A stretch of 64,000 nt of DNA from Micromonospora cathayae (GCF_028993575.1 NZ_CP118615.1:3100001-3164000), one strand, 5' to 3'; numbered from the stretch's first letter, positions 18,213-27,766 are shown. The notes: a model not told the origin generated them from the sequence alone. Made by a program: numbers and translations.

Positions 18213-19429
18213 CCGACGACTCCGGCGGATCATCCGGCCCGCTCGGCTCCGGTGGACCGGGTGGCCCGCTGGACTCCGGCGGGTCGACGGGCGGACGGGG
18301 TGGTCCGGGCGGATCCGCCGTCGACCCGTCCGGTTCCGGGGGGTCCGGCGGGCTGCTGGTGGCGGCGACGGAGCGGGACGGTGTACCGACCGGCCCGGTG
18401 GCCGTGTCCGGTCCCACCGAGGCCGACTGGGCCGCCGCCGTCGACGCGGTGCGCCGGCTCGCCCCGGACGCCCGGGTGCTGCTGATCTGTCACGTCAACC
18501 CGGACGGTGACGCGCTCGGCAGCATGCTCGGCTTCGGGCTGGGGCTGCGCCGGTCCGGTCTGCGTCGGGTGCAGGCGACCTTCCCCGGCCCGCCCGAGGT
18601 GCCCGAGCCGTTCCGCGAGCTGCCCGGGTTGGAACTGCTGGTGCCGGCCACCGAGGCGTACCCGGACCCGGATCTGGTGGTCTGTTTCGACGCGGCGAGC
18701 GAGTCGCGGCTGGGTGAGCTGGTCGACCGGCTGGACACCGCGCCGGTGGCGGTGGTGCTCGACCACCACGCCTCGAACACCGGCTTCGGTGACGTCCTGC
18801 TGGTGCAGCCGGGAGCCGCCGCGACCTCGGTGGTCGCCGAGGAACTGCTCCGCCGGCTCGGAGTGCCGCTGGACGCCGGGATCGCCGAGTGCCTCTACGT
18901 CGCGTTGGCGACCGATACCGGCTCGTTCCGGTTCGACGCCACCACGCCCGAGGTGCACCGGTTGGCGGCCCGGCTGCTCGCCACCGGCATCCGGCCCGGG
19001 GACATCTCCCGTCGGATCTTCGACACCCGGCCGTTCGGAGCGGTCCGGCTGCACGCCGACGTGCTCGCCCGGACCTGCCTGGAGCCGACGGCGGCCGGCG
19101 GCCACGGCTTCGTCTGGACGTACGCGACCCTGGACGACCTGGCCCGGCACGACCAGCAGCCGTGGGTGCTGGAGCCGTTGATCGACTCGGTGCGGTGCAC
19201 CGCCGAGGCGGACGTGAGCTGCGTGCTGAAGCAGATCGCCGGGGACGCCTGGGCGGTCTCCCTGCGCAGCAAGGGCGCGGTGGACGTCAGTCTGGTCGCG
19301 GTGACCCTGGGCGGTGGCGGACACCGGTTCGCGGCGGGTTTCACCGGGCAGGGTACGGCGGCCGAGGTGGCCGGCCGGATTCGTAACACGTTGGACGTGG
19401 CCCTCATCAATCGGGATGATCGGGGCTGA
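18209..19429 (+). CDS. nrnA: DHH/DHHA1 phosphoesterase, NrnA-like oligoribonuclease / pAp phosphatase
   Basis: A 406-residue DHH phosphoesterase. Motifs in order: HVNPDGDALGS (motif I), VVCFDAASESR (II), VVLDHHASNTGFGD (III, the DHH signature), ALATDTGSFRF (IV) and the DHHA1 domain GGGGHRFAAGF at the C-terminus. Family members degrade nanoRNAs and dephosphorylate 3'-phosphoadenosine 5'-phosphate. The first 60 or so residues are a low-complexity Gly/Ser/Pro run (GSGGPGGPLDSGG...) with no counterpart in the fold. Start GTG overlaps the rbfA stop, so translation is coupled to ribosome-maturation genes. Confidence 0.9.
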   Translation: MTDDSGGSSGPLGSGGPGGPLDSGGSTGGRGGPGGSAVDPSGSGGSGGLLVAATERDGVPTGPVAVSGPTEADWAAAVDAVRRLAPDARVLLICHVNPDGDALGSMLGFGLGLRRSGLRRVQATFPGPPEVPEPFRELPGLELLVPATEAYPDPDLVVCFDAASESRLGELVDRLDTAPVAVVLDHHASNTGFGDVLLVQPGAAATSVVAEELLRRLGVPLDAGIAECLYVALATDTGSFRFDATTPEVHRLAARLLATGIRPGDISRRIFDTRPFGAVRLHADVLARTCLEPTAAGGHGFVWTYATLDDLARHDQQPWVLEPLIDSVRCTAEADVSCVLKQIAGDAWAVSLRSKGAVDVSLVAVTLGGGGHRFAAGFTGQGTAAEVAGRIRNTLDVALINRDDRG

Positions 19430-19483
19430 CTCCGGGGAGTGTCGGCCTTCCCGCGCTCCGTGACGGAAGGGGACAATCGCGGA

Positions 19484-19891
19484 ATGGAGCAGCCCCACGA
19501 GATCGCCGCCGAGGCGCCCCGGGTGTGGGACCGTCCAGTGGTGGTCGTGCCCGTGCTGGCCTGCCTGTCCCTGGTGGGCGGCCAGCTACCCTCCTTCTCG
19601 ACCTCGGCGAACCTCTACACCATCGGCACCGGCGGCGTGCTGGTCTGGCTCGGGCTGAGCCAGCGGGTGCCGCGTCGGCCCGCGCCGGAACGGCTGCGCC
19701 GGGGCGCGGTCTGGTGGGTGCTGCCGGTGATGATCTTCGGTGTCTTCGAGGGGGCCACCTTCGTGGCGGCGGCCGGGGACGATTTCCCCACCTTCTCCCG
19801 GCTGGCCGACCCGCTGCTGGAGGACGCCCTGGTCCGTTCCGCCGCCTGGTTCGCCTGGCTGGCGGCGTTCTGGGGGCTGGTGCGGCGATGA
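19484..19891 (+). CDS. Small integral membrane protein, unknown function
   Basis: A 135-residue protein with about three or four membrane helices (VVVVPVLACLSLVGGQL, GTGGVLVWLGLS, WWVLPVMIFGVFEGATFV, AAWFAWLAAFWGLV). I do not recognise a named family. ATG 19484 was chosen because the frame upstream is polar and has no other good start. It overlaps the following small gene by ATGA, so the two are likely made together and may form a complex. Confidence 0.65.
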   Translation: MEQPHEIAAEAPRVWDRPVVVVPVLACLSLVGGQLPSFSTSANLYTIGTGGVLVWLGLSQRVPRRPAPERLRRGAVWWVLPVMIFGVFEGATFVAAAGDDFPTFSRLADPLLEDALVRSAAWFAWLAAFWGLVRR

Positions 19892-20100
19892 TGCGGACGC
19901 TGGCCATCGGTGGCTTTCTGGTCTCGCTGGTGCTCTTCGCCGTGGTCGAGTGGGCGTCCCGCCGGGAGGGGTCGCGGGTGCCGTCCTTCGGTGACGTCTG
20001 TGCCTACGTCATGCAGTACCAGGTCGGTTCGGTGCCGGTGGGTCGGATCGGCCTGTTCGGCTTCTGGTGGTGGCTCGGCTGGCACTTCTTCGCCCGCTGA
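19888..20100 (+). CDS. 70-residue membrane protein
   Basis: Coupled by an ATGA overlap to the preceding membrane protein. Sequence: an N-terminal helix (LAIGGFLVSLVLFAVVEWAS), a charged loop, and an aromatic C-terminal helix (GLFGFWWWLGWHFFAR). Similar short proteins with the terminal WWLGWHF pattern occur in other actinomycetes (DUF6186-like in my recollection). Function unknown. Confidence 0.6.
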   Translation: MMRTLAIGGFLVSLVLFAVVEWASRREGSRVPSFGDVCAYVMQYQVGSVPVGRIGLFGFWWWLGWHFFAR

Positions 20101-20361
20101 GGCCCGTCCACTTGCTGGGAACAGTGGGCAGCATGTGGAACTTAACGATAGCTTGGTTTCCGGGCGGTGCCGTGTCGCGGCGCTGCTCGTCGGCGGAGGT
20201 GTCCCACCGGACGCCCCCTCCTTCCAGGGTCGAACCGACCCGGGCCCATGCCGCCCGGGCCAGCCGAGCCGGGCGACCCCCGGGGCTGGTGGGGTGGGCG
20301 TAACGCCGGCCGCCCGCGTGGTGTCGCGGGTCGGCACCCCGTTCCCTGGAAGGGATCAGCC

Positions 20362-20451
20362 ATGCCGAGCAAGCCCAAGCCCGAGACCACCGACGAGGCC
20401 CGCGAGCAGGCCCGTCGCGCCCTGCAGACCTCGATGGACACCCGCCAGTAA
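20362..20451 (+). CDS. Candidate 29-codon small protein
   Basis: ATG 20362 is preceded by ggaaggga at 20348 with suitable spacing and opens a 29-codon frame rich in Lys, Glu, Arg and Thr (MPSKPKPETTDEAREQARR...), predicted helical and soluble. It stands alone between genes with its own upstream region. No homologue is recognised and codon bias cannot be judged over so few codons. Tentative. Confidence 0.4.
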   Translation: MPSKPKPETTDEAREQARRALQTSMDTRQ

Positions 20452-20582
20452 CCCACCCCGGTCGGGCGGTGCCCAGCCCTGCCCGGCGGCCAGCGCGTAG
20501 GCCCTGGTGGCCGGGCGACGTGCCGGCGTAAGGACCGGCCGGCGATTGCGTGCGTTACGCGGCGCATGCCAGGATCGGGCCC

Positions 20583-21905
20583 ATGGGAGCTTCCGCCGTG
20601 GCCGGGCCACCGGTGACGTCGGCCCGCCGGATCGCCGGGCTGGCTCTGCCGGCCCTGGTCGTACTCGCCGCCGAACCGCTCTACGTGCTGGTCGACACGG
20701 TGGTGGTCGGCCACCTCGGCGGGCTGCCGCTGGCCGCTCTCGCGGTCGGTGGGACGGTGCTCACCCTGATCGCCTGGCTCGGCACCGTTCTCGCGTACGG
20801 CACCACCGGTCGGTCGGCCCGTCGGTTCGGTGCCGGTGACCGGGCGGCGGCGGTGGCCGAGGGCGTCCAGGCGTCCTGGCTCGCCGGAGCCGTCGGTCTG
20901 ATCGTGGCGCTCGCCATGCAGGTCGCGGCGGGACCGCTGGCGCGTACCCTCGTCGGGTCGGACGGCGAGGTGGCCGACGCCGCCGCGCAGTGGCTGCGGG
21001 TCGCGGTGCTCGGCGCGCCCGGCCTGCTGCTGGCTGCGGCGGGCAACGGCTGGCTCCGCGGCATCCAGGACACCCGACGGCCACTGTGGTTCGTCCTCGG
21101 TCCCAACCTGCTGTCCGCGCTGCTCTGTCCGCTGCTGGTCTATCCGGCGGGGCTCGGCCTGGTCGGTTCCGCGGTCGCGAACGCCCTCGCGCAGACCCTC
21201 GGCGGTGGCCTCTTCGTCGCCGCGCTGGTCGCCGAACGGGTCGCCCTGCGGCCCCGTCCCCAGGTCATCCGCCAGCAGTTGGTGCTCGGCCGGGACCTGC
21301 TGATCCGGGGCGTCGCCTTCCAGGCCAGCTTCCTGTCCGCGATCGCCGTCGCCGCCCGGTTCGGCGTCGCCGCGGTGGGCGCGCACCAGATCGTCGTCCA
21401 GCTCTGGTTCTTCACCGTGCTGCTGCTCGACGCGCTCGCCATCGCCGCCCAGGCGCTGGTGGGGGCGGCGCTCGGGGCCGGCGACGCGGCCGGGGCCCGC
21501 GCGCTCGCCCGCCGGCTCGGGCTGCTCGGTGGGCTCTGCGGCCTGGCCTTCGCCGTGCTCAGCACCGTCGGCGCCGGCCTGGTCCCCACCCTGTTCAGCT
21601 CCGATCCCCAGGTACGCGAGCAGGCCGCCGCGATCTGGCCGTGGTTCGTGGTGATCCAGCCGATCGGCGGGGTGGTGTTCGCTCTCGACGGGGTGCTGAT
21701 CGGCGCGGGTGACGTTCGGTACCTGCGCAATCTCGCCGTGCTCGCCGCCCTGGGCGGCTTCCTGCCGGCGGTCTGGCTCAGCTACGCGTTCGACCTGGGC
21801 CTCGGCGGGATCTGGGCGGGACTCACCCTGTTCGTGGCGATCCGCCTGGTCGCCCTGCTGCTGCGGCTGCGCAGCGGCCGCTGGGCGGTGACCGGCCCCG
21901 GCTGA
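20583..21905 (+). CDS. MATE family efflux transporter (DinF-like)
   Basis: A 440-residue, 12-helix exporter in two homologous halves. The opening RRIAGLALPALVVLAAEPLYVLVDTVVVGHLGGLPLAALAVGG is the MATE/DinF signature and GNGWLRGIQDTRRPL is typical of the DinF branch. Such proteins export drugs or metabolites in exchange for sodium or protons. ATG 20583 is preferred to the in-frame GTG 20550, which adds 11 non-conserved residues. Substrate unknown. Confidence 0.88.
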   Translation: MGASAVAGPPVTSARRIAGLALPALVVLAAEPLYVLVDTVVVGHLGGLPLAALAVGGTVLTLIAWLGTVLAYGTTGRSARRFGAGDRAAAVAEGVQASWLAGAVGLIVALAMQVAAGPLARTLVGSDGEVADAAAQWLRVAVLGAPGLLLAAAGNGWLRGIQDTRRPLWFVLGPNLLSALLCPLLVYPAGLGLVGSAVANALAQTLGGGLFVAALVAERVALRPRPQVIRQQLVLGRDLLIRGVAFQASFLSAIAVAARFGVAAVGAHQIVVQLWFFTVLLLDALAIAAQALVGAALGAGDAAGARALARRLGLLGGLCGLAFAVLSTVGAGLVPTLFSSDPQVREQAAAIWPWFVVIQPIGGVVFALDGVLIGAGDVRYLRNLAVLAALGGFLPAVWLSYAFDLGLGGIWAGLTLFVAIRLVALLLRLRSGRWAVTGPG

Positions 21906-21940
21906 GCGCGGGCACCCGCGCCGCACCGCCGCCGGCAGCG

Positions 21941-21996
21941 CCGCCGCTATCGACCGGGCGGCCCGGAACCGCCGCGATCGACCGGGCGGCCCGGGG
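21941..21996. repeat. 28-bp tandem duplication
   Basis: Two head-to-tail copies (21941-21968, 21969-21996) share the core atcgaccgggcggcccgg and differ at three positions. They lie in the gap between two convergent genes. Confidence 0.7.
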
Positions 21997-22064
21997 GAGC
22001 GGGCGCGGCAGTAGCCCCGCACGGATACCCCGCCGGCCCGCAACCCGGCCCCTCCGCCCGCCGG

Positions 22065-22439
22065 TCAGACGAGGCTGAACAGCGCGTACACGGTGAGCAG
22101 CAGGAACAGGGCGAGTCCCCAGGACAGGAAGAACGCCACGATCTTGAACGAGCGGGGGAACCGTTCGTGCAGCCGCTGCCGGTCCCGCCAGACCCACCAG
22201 CGTTGCCGGAGCGCGACCGCGCCCGGCACCCGCAGCATGGTCGCGGTGATCCGGTCGCCCAGGGTGACCCGGGGTGGCGGCGGGTTGAGCATCCAGTCCG
22301 GCAGGGTCGGCCGCTGCGCGGCCTGGTCCGGCCCGGCGGGGCGGCGGCCGGCCTGGTGCGGCCCGGCGGGGCGGGGCGCGGCCCGGTCCGGCGGCCGGTG
22401 GGTGGTGGTGCCGGCGTTCGCACCGGGCTCGGTGGGCAT
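22065..22439 (-). CDS. Single-pass membrane protein, unknown
   Basis: A 124-residue protein with a Pro/Ala/Gly/Arg-rich N-terminal half (repeats of the type RPAGPHQAGRRPAGPDQAAQRP), a basic middle region and one C-terminal membrane helix (FKIVAFFLSWGLALFLLLTVYALF), i.e. tail-anchored. ATG 22439 is chosen because the frame upstream has no conserved character. Divergent from truB with a 201-base gap. Function unknown. Confidence 0.6.
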   Translation of the reverse strand: MPTEPGANAGTTTHRPPDRAAPRPAGPHQAGRRPAGPDQAAQRPTLPDWMLNPPPPRVTLGDRITATMLRVPGAVALRQRWWVWRDRQRLHERFPRSFKIVAFFLSWGLALFLLLTVYALFSLV

Positions 22440-22640
22440 GGGTCTCCTTCGTGACCGGCCGATCCGTCCCGGACCGGGCGCGGCTGATTCTGACACCACC
22501 ACCCCGGTGTGCGCTGTCCGTTTACGGCGCGCCGGCCCGGCCGGTACGGTGCGACACGGCTCCGTCCCGAATCCGTGACCGCGGTGGTGCCCGGTGGGTG
22601 GCGCGGGGGTGTCCCGGGGCGTCTGGCAGGCTTGGCCGAC

Positions 22641-23534
22641 GTGAGCACAGACGGTCTGATCGTGGTCGACAAGCCCGGGGGCATGACGTCACACGACGTG
22701 GTGGCCCGGATCCGCCGGCTGGCGCGTACCCGGCGGGTGGGGCACGGCGGAACCCTCGACCCGATGGCCACCGGGGTGCTGGTCATCGGGGTCGGCCGGG
22801 CCACCCGGCTGCTGACGTACGTGATCGGCGCGGGGAAGAGCTACACGGCCACCATCCGCCTCGGCCAGACGACGGTCACCGACGACGCCGAGGGCGAGGT
22901 GACCGCCGCCGTCCCGGCCGGTGGGGCGGACGACGAGGCGATCCGCGCCGCCCTGTCCGCGCTGACCGGCGAGATCGACCAGGTGCCGAGCGCGGTCAGC
23001 GCCATCAAGATCAACGGGCAGCGGGCGTACAAGCGGGTCCGGGACGGCGAGACGGTCGAGCTGGCCGCCCGCCGGGTCACCGTGTCCCGGCTGGCGCTGC
23101 TGGCCGTGCGGCGGGACGTACCGGACACGCCGGACGTGGTGGACCTGGACGTGGACGTGACCTGCTCCTCCGGCACGTACATCCGGGCCATCGCCCGGGA
23201 CGTCGGCCGCGCGCTGGGCGTCGGCGGGCACCTCACCGCGCTGCGCCGTACCGCGGTGGGCGGTTTCACCCTGGCCGAGTCGGTCACCCTGGCCGGGCTG
23301 GAGGAGCGGGCCCCCGACGTGGTCGGCCTGCCGCTCGCGGCGGCGGCCGACCGGTTCTTCCCCCGGCGGGAGGCCAGCGCCGACGAGGCGCGGACGCTGT
23401 CCCACGGTGGCCCGCTCGGCCCGGCCGGCATCACCGGCCCGTACGCGGTGTTCGATCCGTCCGGCGGGCTGGTCGCTATCGTCAGCGAGCGGGAGGGCCG
23501 GGCCCGCGCGGAGATCGTGCTCGCCCCGGCCTGA
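22641..23534 (+). CDS. truB: tRNA pseudouridine-55 synthase TruB
   Basis: A 297-residue pseudouridine synthase modifying U55 of tRNAs. The catalytic aspartate is in GGTLDPMATGVL; VDKPGGMTSHDVV opens the fold and CSSGTYIRAIARDVG is the conserved basic motif. GTG 22641 fits the usual TruB N-terminus (TDGLIVVDKPGG); the frame upstream is arginine-rich and not conserved. Followed closely by ribF, as in other actinobacteria. Confidence 0.95.
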   Translation: MSTDGLIVVDKPGGMTSHDVVARIRRLARTRRVGHGGTLDPMATGVLVIGVGRATRLLTYVIGAGKSYTATIRLGQTTVTDDAEGEVTAAVPAGGADDEAIRAALSALTGEIDQVPSAVSAIKINGQRAYKRVRDGETVELAARRVTVSRLALLAVRRDVPDTPDVVDLDVDVTCSSGTYIRAIARDVGRALGVGGHLTALRRTAVGGFTLAESVTLAGLEERAPDVVGLPLAAAADRFFPRREASADEARTLSHGGPLGPAGITGPYAVFDPSGGLVAIVSEREGRARAEIVLAPA

Positions 23535-23612
23535 GCGCGGCGGGCGACACCAGGGCCGGTACGACCGCCGTCGGTGGTGGTCCCGACGGCGTGGGACCAG
23601 GGGAGGAGAGCG

Positions 23613-24542
23613 ATGCAGCGCTGGCGGGGGTACGAGGCGGTACCCGGTGGATGGGGACGGTCGGTGGTCACCATCGGGGTCTTCGACGGCGTGCACCGGG
23701 GTCACCAGGCCACCATCGGGCACGCGGTGGCGCGGGCCCGGGAACTCGGCGTCCGGTCGGTGGTGGTGACCTTCGACCCGCACCCGGCCGAGGTGGTCCG
23801 CCCCGGCTCGCACCCGGCGGTGCTCACCGAGCCGGCCCGCAAGGCCGAGCTGATCGAGGCGCTCGGGGTGGACGTGCTCTGCGTGGTGCCCTTCACCCCC
23901 GAGTTCTCCCGGCTGCCGGCCGAGGCGTTCGTGCACGACATCCTGGTCGAGCACCTGCACGCGGCGCTGGTGGTGGTCGGCGAGAACTTCCGCTTCGGGC
24001 ACCGGGCGGCCGGCGACGTGGCGCTGCTGGAGCGCCTCGGCCGGACCTTCGGCTTCGCGGTGGAGGGCGCGCCGCTGGTCGCCTCGGACGGCACGGTCTT
24101 CTCCTCGACGTACATCCGGGCCTGCGTGGACGCCGGTGACGTCAGCGCCGCCGCGGCGGCCCTGGGCCGGCCGCACCGGTTGGAGGGGGTCGTGGTCCGG
24201 GGCGACCAGCGGGGCCGCGAGCTGGGCTTCCCCACCGCCAACCTGCTCGGCCACCGGTACGCGGCGGTGCCCGCCGACGGCATCTACGCCGCCCGGCTGG
24301 TCCGGCGCGGCCACCCCGAGCCGTTGGCCGCCGCGGTCTCCATCGGCACCAACCCGACCTTCTCCGGCCGGGAACGCCGGGTCGAGGCGTACGTGCTGGA
24401 CTTCACCGGCGACCTGTACGGTGAGCGGCTCGCCCTGGACTTCGTGGCGCACCTGCGTGAGCAGCGCCGGTACGACTCGATCGAGCCGTTGATCGCCCAG
24501 ATGAACGAGGACGTCGAGCGGACCCGGACGGCGCTCGGCTGA
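23613..24542 (+). CDS. ribF: Bifunctional riboflavin kinase / FAD synthetase
   Basis: A 309-residue enzyme converting riboflavin to FMN and FAD. The N-terminal adenylyltransferase domain has VFDGVHRGHQ and SSTYIRACV; the C-terminal kinase domain has VVRGDQRGRELGFPTANL. ATG 23613 follows a strong ggggagga Shine-Dalgarno at 23600. Lies 78 bases after truB and upstream of rpsO, a common order. Confidence 0.95.
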   Translation: MQRWRGYEAVPGGWGRSVVTIGVFDGVHRGHQATIGHAVARARELGVRSVVVTFDPHPAEVVRPGSHPAVLTEPARKAELIEALGVDVLCVVPFTPEFSRLPAEAFVHDILVEHLHAALVVVGENFRFGHRAAGDVALLERLGRTFGFAVEGAPLVASDGTVFSSTYIRACVDAGDVSAAAAALGRPHRLEGVVVRGDQRGRELGFPTANLLGHRYAAVPADGIYAARLVRRGHPEPLAAAVSIGTNPTFSGRERRVEAYVLDFTGDLYGERLALDFVAHLREQRRYDSIEPLIAQMNEDVERTRTALG

Positions 24543-24594
24543 GGCGTTTGCGCCGCTGGCGGCCCCTTGGTCGAGCGCTTTCCGGAGGGGCTGG

Positions 24595-24600
24595 TAATCT
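24595..24600 (+). promoter_or_regulatory. Candidate -10 of rpsO
   Basis: TAATCT, 135 bases before the rpsO start, is a good actinobacterial -10 hexamer; no clear -35 is seen at 16-19 bp. Confidence 0.4.
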
Positions 24601-24608
24601 GGCGGGGA

Positions 24609-24689
24609 CGTCGGTCAACCGACGCGGGGCCTCGCGTGCCTGCTCGACGCCGCGGGTGCGAGGTTCGTCCGGAGTCCGCTCTGCCGGAC
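24609..24689 (+). promoter_or_regulatory. rpsO leader with three consecutive stem-loops
   Basis: Perfect short stems: CGTCGGT/ACCGACG (24609-24624), CCTCGC/GCGAGG (24630-24635 with 24658-24663) and GTCCGG/CCGGAC (24667-24672 with 24684-24689). Ribosomal protein S15 commonly binds its own mRNA leader, so this is a plausible autoregulatory element; the specific structure is my inference. Confidence 0.4.
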
Positions 24690-24734
24690 CCGGATGCGAC
24701 GCCCACTGACTCAACCCATCGAAACAGGGAGAAA

Positions 24735-25004
24735 ATGGCGCTCGACCAGGAAGCCAAGGCCAAGATCCGCGCGGAGTACGCCACCGCCGAGGGTGACACC
24801 GGTTCCCCCGAGGTGCAGGTGGCCGTGCTCACCAAGCGGATCGCCGAGCTCACCGAGCACCTGAAGGTGCACAAGCACGACCACCACAGCCGCCGTGGGC
24901 TGCTGCTGCTGGTCGGCCGTCGCCGTCGGCTGCTCAACTACGTCCAGAAGAAGGACATCAACCGCTACCGGTCGCTCATCGAGCGGCTCGGCCTGCGCCG
25001 GTGA
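24735..25004 (+). CDS. rpsO: 30S ribosomal protein S15
   Basis: An 89-residue S15 of normal length; [55 protein letters not shown] matches the family throughout, including the H-DHHSRR rRNA-binding segment. Strong Shine-Dalgarno (ggga-ga) just before ATG 24735. The following hairpin terminates or attenuates transcription before pnp. Confidence 0.97.
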   Translation: MALDQEAKAKIRAEYATAEGDTGSPEVQVAVLTKRIAELTEHLKVHKHDHHSRRGLLLLVGRRRRLLNYVQKKDINRYRSLIERLGLRR

Positions 25005-25009
25005 CGTGA

Positions 25010-25041
25010 CGGGGGAGTGACCGACCGAGGTCACTCCCCCG
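25010..25041 (+). terminator. Hairpin after rpsO
   Basis: Perfect 13-bp stem CGGGGGAGTGACC (25010-25022) with its complement (25029-25041), 6-base loop, six bases after the stop codon; no T run. In other bacteria rpsO-pnp readthrough and processing occur at such a hairpin. Confidence 0.75.
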
Positions 25042-25237
25042 ATCGGCGTCCCCACCCGAACACCAACCAAGGGCCGCGCGACCACCCTAGACGGGAGCCG
25101 GTCAGCGTACCGGTCTCCGGTAGTGGCCTCCGGGAGCCCCGGCATCCGCCGGCACCCCGGGCGCTTCGATCGAAGACCGGCCGTCTGAGCAGCTCCCGAG
25201 CGTCGCGGGCCCCCGACGTAAGGAGCACGACTCACCC

Positions 25238-27610
25238 ATGACCGAGAACCGACTCGGCACCGAATCCCGTACCGCCGTGATCGACAACGGGGCCTTCGGC
25301 ACCCGTGAGGTCACCTTCTCCACCGGCCGGCTGGCCCGCCAGGCCGCCGGTTCCGTCATCGCCCAGCTCGGCGAGACGGTCGTCCTCTCCGCCACCACGG
25401 CCGGCAAGCACCCGAAGGAGCAGTTCGACTTCTTCCCGCTGACCGTGGACGTCGAGGAGCGGATGTACGCCGCGGGCCGGATCCCCGGCTCGTTCTTCCG
25501 CCGCGAGGGCCGGCCCAGCGAGGACGCCATCCTCACCTGCCGGCTGATCGACCGGCCGCTGCGCCCGTCGTTCGTCAAGGGCCTGCGCAACGAGGTCCAG
25601 GTCGTCGAGACCGTCCTCGCGCTCGACCCGCAGCACCCGTACGACGTGGTGGCGATCAACGCCGCCTCGATGTCGACCAAGCTCTCCGGCCTGCCGTTCT
25701 CCGGCCCGATCGGGGCGACCCGGATGGCGCACGTGGACGGCCAGTGGGTGGCCTTCCCGACCCGCGACGAGCTGGGCCGGGCCACCTTCGACATGGTGGT
25801 GGCCGGTCGCGCGCTGCCGGACGGCGACGTGGCGATCATGATGGTCGAGGCCGAGGCCACCGAGCACACCGTGGCGCTGGTCGCCGGGGGCGCGCCGGCC
25901 CCGACCGAGGAGGTCGTGGCGAGCGGCCTGGAGGCCGCCAAGCCGGCGATCCGCGAGCTGTGCCGGGCGCAGAGCGAGCTGGCCGAGGTGGCCGCCAAGC
26001 CGGTCACCGAGTTCCCCACCTTCCTGGACTACCAGTCCGACGTCTTCGACGCGGTGGCCGAGCTGGCCCGGGGCGAGGTCGCCGAGGCCCTCAAGATCGC
26101 CGGCAAGGCGGACCGCGAGGAGGCCCTGGACCGGGTCAAGGCCAAGGTCGTCGAGGAGCTGGGCCCGCGTTTCGAGGGCCGGGAGAAGGAGCTCAGCGCC
26201 GCCTTCCGCTCGCTGAGCAAGTCCGAGGTCCGCAACCGGGTGCTGCGTGAGCAGGTCCGGATGGACGGCCGGGGGCCGCGCGACATCCGGCCGCTGACCG
26301 CCGAGGTCGGGGTGCTGCCCCGGGTGCACGGCTCGGCGCTGTTCGAGCGGGGCGAGACGCAGATCCTCGGCGTCACCACCCTGAACATGCTCCGCATGGA
26401 GCAGATGCTGGACACGCTCGCGCCGGAGACCCGCAAGCGCTACATGCACAACTACAACTTCCCGCCGTACTCGACCGGTGAGACCGGTCGGGTCGGTTCG
26501 CCGAAGCGGCGGGAGATCGGCCACGGCGCGCTCGCCGAGCGGGCGCTGATCCCGGTGCTGCCGTCGCGTGAGGAGTTCCCGTACGCGATCCGGCAGGTCT
26601 CCGAGGCGCTCGGCTCGAACGGCTCCACCTCGATGGGGTCGGTCTGCGCCTCCACCCTGGGCCTGCTCTCGGCCGGTGTGCCGCTGAAGGCCCCGGTCGC
26701 CGGCATCGCCATGGGCCTCATCTCCGACGAGGTGGACGGCAAGACCGAGTACGTCACGCTGACCGACATCCTCGGTGCCGAGGACGCGTTCGGTGACATG
26801 GACTTCAAGGTCGCCGGCACCCGGGAGTTCGTCACCGCGCTCCAGCTCGACACCAAGCTCGACGGCATCCCGTCGGACGTGCTGGCCGCCGCGCTCCAGC
26901 AGGCGCACGAGGCCCGGCAGACCATCCTGGACGTGATGCAGGCGGCGATCGAGGCTCCGGCCACGATGAGCGACTACGCGCCGCGGGTCACCACGGTCAA
27001 GATCCCGGTCGACAAGATCGGCATGGTGATCGGCCCGAAGGGCCAGACCATCAACGCCATCCAGGACGAGACCGGCGCCGAGATCTCCATCGAGGACGAC
27101 GGCACCATCTACGTCGGCGCGACCAACGGCCCCTCGGCCGAGGCGGCGGTGGAGCGGATCAACGCGATCGCCAACCCGACCATGCCGAAGGCCGGCGACA
27201 AGTTCCTCGGCACCGTGGTCAAGACCGCCGCGTTCGGGGCGTTCGTGTCGCTGCTGCCCGGCCGGGACGGCCTGCTGCACATCTCCAAGGTGGGCGACGG
27301 CAAGCGGGTGGAGAAGGTCGAGGACTTCCTCAACGTCGGCGACAAGGTCGAGGTGGAGATCGCGGACATCGACGCCCGCGGCAAGATCTACCTGGACAAG
27401 GTCCGGCCGGAGGGCGCGGAGGCGCCGGCCGCCGCTCCCGCCGAGGGCGGCGACCGGCCGGCCGGTCGGGACCGGGGCGACCGGGGCCCGCGCGGCGACC
27501 GGGGCGAGCGCCCGGCCCGGAGCGAGGGCGGCGAGGGCGGCGAGCGCCCGCGTCGTGAGGGTGGCGAGGGCGGCGAGTCCCGCCCGCGCCGCCGGACCCG
27601 GCACAGCTAG
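25238..27610 (+). CDS. pnp: Polyribonucleotide nucleotidyltransferase (PNPase / GpsI)
   Basis: A 790-residue 3'-5' phosphorolytic exoribonuclease. Two RNase PH domains ([30 protein letters not shown] in the first; the catalytic second core with [11 protein letters not shown] and [14 protein letters not shown]), a KH domain ([18 protein letters not shown]) and an S1 domain ([26 protein letters not shown]). The last 60 residues form an Arg/Gly/Glu-rich disordered tail. Shine-Dalgarno taaggag at 25219-25225 supports ATG 25238. Confidence 0.97.
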   Translation: MTENRLGTESRTAVIDNGAFGTREVTFSTGRLARQAAGSVIAQLGETVVLSATTAGKHPKEQFDFFPLTVDVEERMYAAGRIPGSFFRREGRPSEDAILTCRLIDRPLRPSFVKGLRNEVQVVETVLALDPQHPYDVVAINAASMSTKLSGLPFSGPIGATRMAHVDGQWVAFPTRDELGRATFDMVVAGRALPDGDVAIMMVEAEATEHTVALVAGGAPAPTEEVVASGLEAAKPAIRELCRAQSELAEVAAKPVTEFPTFLDYQSDVFDAVAELARGEVAEALKIAGKADREEALDRVKAKVVEELGPRFEGREKELSAAFRSLSKSEVRNRVLREQVRMDGRGPRDIRPLTAEVGVLPRVHGSALFERGETQILGVTTLNMLRMEQMLDTLAPETRKRYMHNYNFPPYSTGETGRVGSPKRREIGHGALAERALIPVLPSREEFPYAIRQVSEALGSNGSTSMGSVCASTLGLLSAGVPLKAPVAGIAMGLISDEVDGKTEYVTLTDILGAEDAFGDMDFKVAGTREFVTALQLDTKLDGIPSDVLAAALQQAHEARQTILDVMQAAIEAPATMSDYAPRVTTVKIPVDKIGMVIGPKGQTINAIQDETGAEISIEDDGTIYVGATNGPSAEAAVERINAIANPTMPKAGDKFLGTVVKTAAFGAFVSLLPGRDGLLHISKVGDGKRVEKVEDFLNVGDKVEVEIADIDARGKIYLDKVRPEGAEAPAAAPAEGGDRPAGRDRGDRGPRGDRGERPARSEGGEGGERPRREGGEGGESRPRRRTRHS

Positions 27611-27734
27611 TCCCCGCCGGACCCGGCGCGGCTGGTTCGCGCCGGTCCGGCACAGCCAGTCCCGGCGCGGTCGGTGCCACCGGCCGCGCACCGGGCCCGT
27701 CAGCGCGCCACCGGCGCGGCTGACCGTACCCGTC

Positions 27735-27766
27735 GACCAGCCCGGCTCGTCCGAGCCGGGCTGGTC
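27735..27766. terminator. 15-bp perfect hairpin after pnp
   Basis: GACCAGCCCGGCTCG (27735-27749) pairs perfectly with 27752-27766; the nominal loop is two bases, so the top pairs will open. It lies in the 204-base gap between pnp and the M16 peptidase. Confidence 0.6.
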
